A DNA stretch of 64,000 nucleotides, from the NCBI RefSeq assembly GCF_963664555.1, contig NZ_OY761461.1, positions 3,447,769 through 3,511,768 on the forward strand. The letters are read 5' to 3'. This document shows positions 61,871 through 64,000 of this stretch, in pieces. Made by a program: the position numbers and the translations under genes. The notes beneath the pieces were generated by a model. That model was given only the letters and a program-made list of their open reading frames with translations. It searched no databases and was not told where the DNA came from. How positions within the stretch are numbered: position 1 is the stretch's first letter; each line of letters opens with the position of its first letter. Source of the stretch: Labilibaculum sp. (GTDB taxonomy: Bacteria > Bacteroidota > Bacteroidia > Bacteroidales > Marinifilaceae).

Positions 61871-64000
61871 ATGTCAGACAATAAAGACAAAATAAATCAG
61901 CTTTTCGAGATACAAGAAAAGCTTCATAAAAAACAAGAGGCTCTGTCGAATGAGATTAGTGAATTACGACATGAAATTATTCGTCTGAAGAACAGCGAAA
62001 CCAAACCTCTTGCAGATAAAGAAGAGACGCAGATTTTGAATGAGTCTCTTCTTGATAATCTGAAAAACATTGCATCTCCAACAGAGCAGGAAAAACCCAA
62101 AATTGAAACTGCAAAAACAATTGTAACTCCTCCTGTAACCAATCAACCTCCAAAATCGAAATCCGATCTTGAGAAATTTATTGGTGAAAATCTGATCAAT
62201 AAAATTGGGATTGCCATTACCATTATTGGTGTGGCGATAGGTGCCAAGTATTCCATCGACAATGATCTTATCAGTCCTTTAACCAGAATAATTCTGGCTT
62301 ATTTAACGGGAATTGGTCTGTTGGGTTTTGGTATAAAACTAAAAGCGAAATATGAAAATTACAGCGCCGTTCTGGTGAGTGGTGCCATTGCAATTCTATA
62401 TTTCATCACCTATATGGCCTACAGTCTGTACGATCTGTTTCCGCAGGCATTTGCTTTTATTTTAATGTTGATTTTCACCGCATTCACAGTTATTGCTGCG
62501 ATCAATTACAACAAACAGGTAATTGCACATATCGGTTTGGTAGGTGCATATGCGGTTCCTTTTCTGCTAAGTGACGGCTCAGGAAAAGTGGCAGTACTTT
62601 TTACTTACATGACCATTATTAACATTGGCATTCTTTTCATTGCATTCAGGAAATACTGGAAAGCATTACAATACTCCTCCTTTTGCCTTACCTGGCTAAT
62701 CTTTTTCTCATGGTTCATGGGAAAATACGAAACCAGCGAACACTTTGTACTGGGAAGCAGCTTTCTGATCGTATTTTTTGCAATCTTTTACCTGCAGTTC
62801 CTTGCTTACAAATTGGTTCGGAAAGAAAAATTCAACAAAGGCAATTCTCTGCTTATCGTATCCAACTCCCTTATCTTTTTTGGCCTGGGGTATTCTATTT
62901 TGTCTCTTCACCAGACAGGGCAACATCTATTGGGATTGTTCACCCTTATCAATGCTGTTATTCATAGTATTGTCAGTACAATCATTTACCGGCAAAAACT
63001 TGCAGACAAGAATATTTTCTACCTGATATCAGGTCTGGTTTTACTGTTTATCACGATTGCCTTCCCTATTCAGCTGGATGGCAACTGGGTTACTCTGCTT
63101 TGGTCCAGTGAAGCCGCTCTGCTCTTTTGGATTGGCCGAACCAAAAAAATATCCATATACGAAGCAATGTCTTACCCCTTAATGGTACTGGCCTTCTTCA
63201 GTATTTTGCAGGACTGGACTACAATGTACAACACCTACCTTGTGGATGATCCGGAAACCAAAACCGCACTTTTTTTGAATGTTAATTTTTTAAGCTCATT
63301 ACTGTTTATTGCTTTTTTTGCACTAATCAACAAACTGAACAACAACATCAAGTACCCAACCTTATTAGCTTCCTGGATAAAAATCACAAAACTATTATCC
63401 TATGCTATTCCCCTTATCCTGATATTTACAACTTACTATGCCATCCGATTGGAAATTGGCAATTACTGGAATCAGCTAATAGAAGAATCAGCACTAAACA
63501 TACAGGCTGTAGGAGAAGAATATTCTCATTACTATAAAAACTACGATTTAAAAGAATTTAAAACGATTTGGATCATCAATTACTCATTACTGTTCTTCTC
63601 AATTCTTTCATTTGTAAATATCCGGAAATTAAAAAATAAAAAACTGGCGTTTGTAAGTATCGGATTAACAATACTTACACTCACCGTATTTTTAACCCAA
63701 GGATTGTACTCGCTAAGTGAATTAAGAGAAAGTTATCTGACTCAAAGTTTATCGGAATATTATCAACGGGGAACCTTCAATATCATTATCAGATACATCT
63801 CATTAGCCTTTGCCGCGATTGCACTGGCAGGTATATTTCTTCATGTAAAAGAAGAATTGAATACAAAAAGGTACAGAATAGCATTCGAATACCTGCTTAG
63901 TACCTCCATTCTATGGATATTTAGCAGCGAGTTGCTGAATTGGATGGACATAAGCGGATCGACTCAATCCTACAAGCTTGGATTAAGCATACTTTGGGGG
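61871..64000 (+). CDS. DUF2339 multi-span membrane protein, 3' end cut by window edge
   Basis: The frame opens at ATG 61871 and remains open to the last base (710 codons visible). Residues 1-40 form a coiled coil (KDKINQLFEIQEKLHKKQEA), about 50-95 are a proline- and lysine-rich linker, and then come many membrane spans starting with EKFIGENLINKIGIAITIIG, the hallmark opening of DUF2339. AHIGLVGAYAVPFLLSDGSG and WSSEAALLFWIGRTKKISIY are other family signatures. These large inner-membrane proteins are widespread, and their function is unknown. The last part of the gene lies beyond the window. Confidence 0.9.
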   Translation, partial: MSDNKDKINQLFEIQEKLHKKQEALSNEISELRHEIIRLKNSETKPLADKEETQILNESLLDNLKNIASPTEQEKPKIETAKTIVTPPVTNQPPKSKSDLEKFIGENLINKIGIAITIIGVAIGAKYSIDNDLISPLTRIILAYLTGIGLLGFGIKLKAKYENYSAVLVSGAIAILYFITYMAYSLYDLFPQAFAFILMLIFTAFTVIAAINYNKQVIAHIGLVGAYAVPFLLSDGSGKVAVLFTYMTIINIGILFIAFRKYWKALQYSSFCLTWLIFFSWFMGKYETSEHFVLGSSFLIVFFAIFYLQFLAYKLVRKEKFNKGNSLLIVSNSLIFFGLGYSILSLHQTGQHLLGLFTLINAVIHSIVSTIIYRQKLADKNIFYLISGLVLLFITIAFPIQLDGNWVTLLWSSEAALLFWIGRTKKISIYEAMSYPLMVLAFFSILQDWTTMYNTYLVDDPETKTALFLNVNFLSSLLFIAFFALINKLNNNIKYPTLLASWIKITKLLSYAIPLILIFTTYYAIRLEIGNYWNQLIEESALNIQAVGEEYSHYYKNYDLKEFKTIWIINYSLLFFSILSFVNIRKLKNKKLAFVSIGLTILTLTVFLTQGLYSLSELRESYLTQSLSEYYQRGTFNIIIRYISLAFAAIALAGIFLHVKEELNTKRYRIAFEYLLSTSILWIFSSELLNWMDISGSTQSYKLGLSILWG

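Overview
The window looks like a chromosomal segment of a Bacteroidota bacterium, most likely order Bacteroidales/Marinilabiliales. This is inferred from family content (DUF3857-transglutaminase, DUF4301, DUF2027-Smr, DUF2339, SPOR and YgiQ proteins), from repeated matches to the Bacteroidota promoter consensus (-33 TTTG, -7 TAnnTTTG, about 19-20 bp apart), and from the absence of obvious Shine-Dalgarno sites. No rRNA, tRNA or CRISPR was recognised; one structural RNA gene, rnpB, is present.

Layout. 1-6.5 kb: an edge-truncated unknown membrane-anchored protein, a dead DsrE-like gene, a DUF2461 protein, a secreted transglutaminase-like protein, a small four-helix-bundle (23S-IVS type) gene, and a response regulator fused to a degenerate kinase-like domain. 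6.5-13 kb: an unusually repeat-rich accessory block with low-complexity GACTTTTC-type arrays, dispersed composite repeats, a 45-aa gene with its own terminator, an 84-bp tandem repeat, a MITE-like element and a 957-bp-spaced direct duplication. 12.8-15.8 kb: an intact IS21-family element beside the 3' half of an older, different IS21 element. 15.9-42.9 kb: a large leftward extracellular or capsular polysaccharide locus. It contains a PglF/WbpM-type dehydratase with its own promoter and terminator, a Wza-like SLBB export protein and a Wzz-like chain-length protein. It also has UDP-Glc dehydrogenase, WecC, WecB, a CapE-type dehydratase, two tandem DegT proteins (one without the PLP lysine), a GNAT, a Wzx flippase, a hexapeptide acyltransferase, another DegT protein and a GT2. 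The distal part holds a Wzy polymerase, an ATP-grasp protein, a FemAB-like protein, a NodB-like deacetylase, GT4, GT2, a PglC-type initiating transferase and a PglE-type aminotransferase. Two GxxExxY genes, one intact and one broken, sit inside this locus. 43-46.5 kb: repeats, rnpB, a second four-helix-bundle gene and a SPOR-repeat protein. 46.5-64 kb: housekeeping genes (queA, DUF2027-Smr, LysE-type exporter, OlsF-like acyltransferase, PHP phosphatase, YgiQ, TPR proteins, YhcC-type radical SAM, DUF4301, DUF368, aroE) and an edge-truncated DUF2339 membrane protein.

How the genes work together. The polysaccharide locus encodes a Wzx/Wzy-type pathway. Nucleotide sugars are made by the dehydrogenases, the epimerase, the dehydratases and the aminotransferases. 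A PglC-like enzyme loads the first sugar on undecaprenyl phosphate, the GTs extend it, Wzx flips it, Wzy polymerises, Wzz sets length and the SLBB protein exports. FemAB, ATP-grasp and NodB-like genes suggest amino-acid or amide decoration. Operon-internal gaps are mostly 0-30 bp or small overlaps, and the distal half (about 17.7-28.7 kb) is visibly more AT-rich than the proximal half.

Most unusual features: small passenger-like genes embedded in their own flanking repeats. Both four-helix-bundle genes lie between oppositely oriented low-complexity arrays. Both GxxExxY genes are bracketed by 33-bp direct repeats whose edges contain the start codon and overlap or abut the stop codon. Low-complexity arrays often begin exactly at gene stop codons with a fixed strand polarity.
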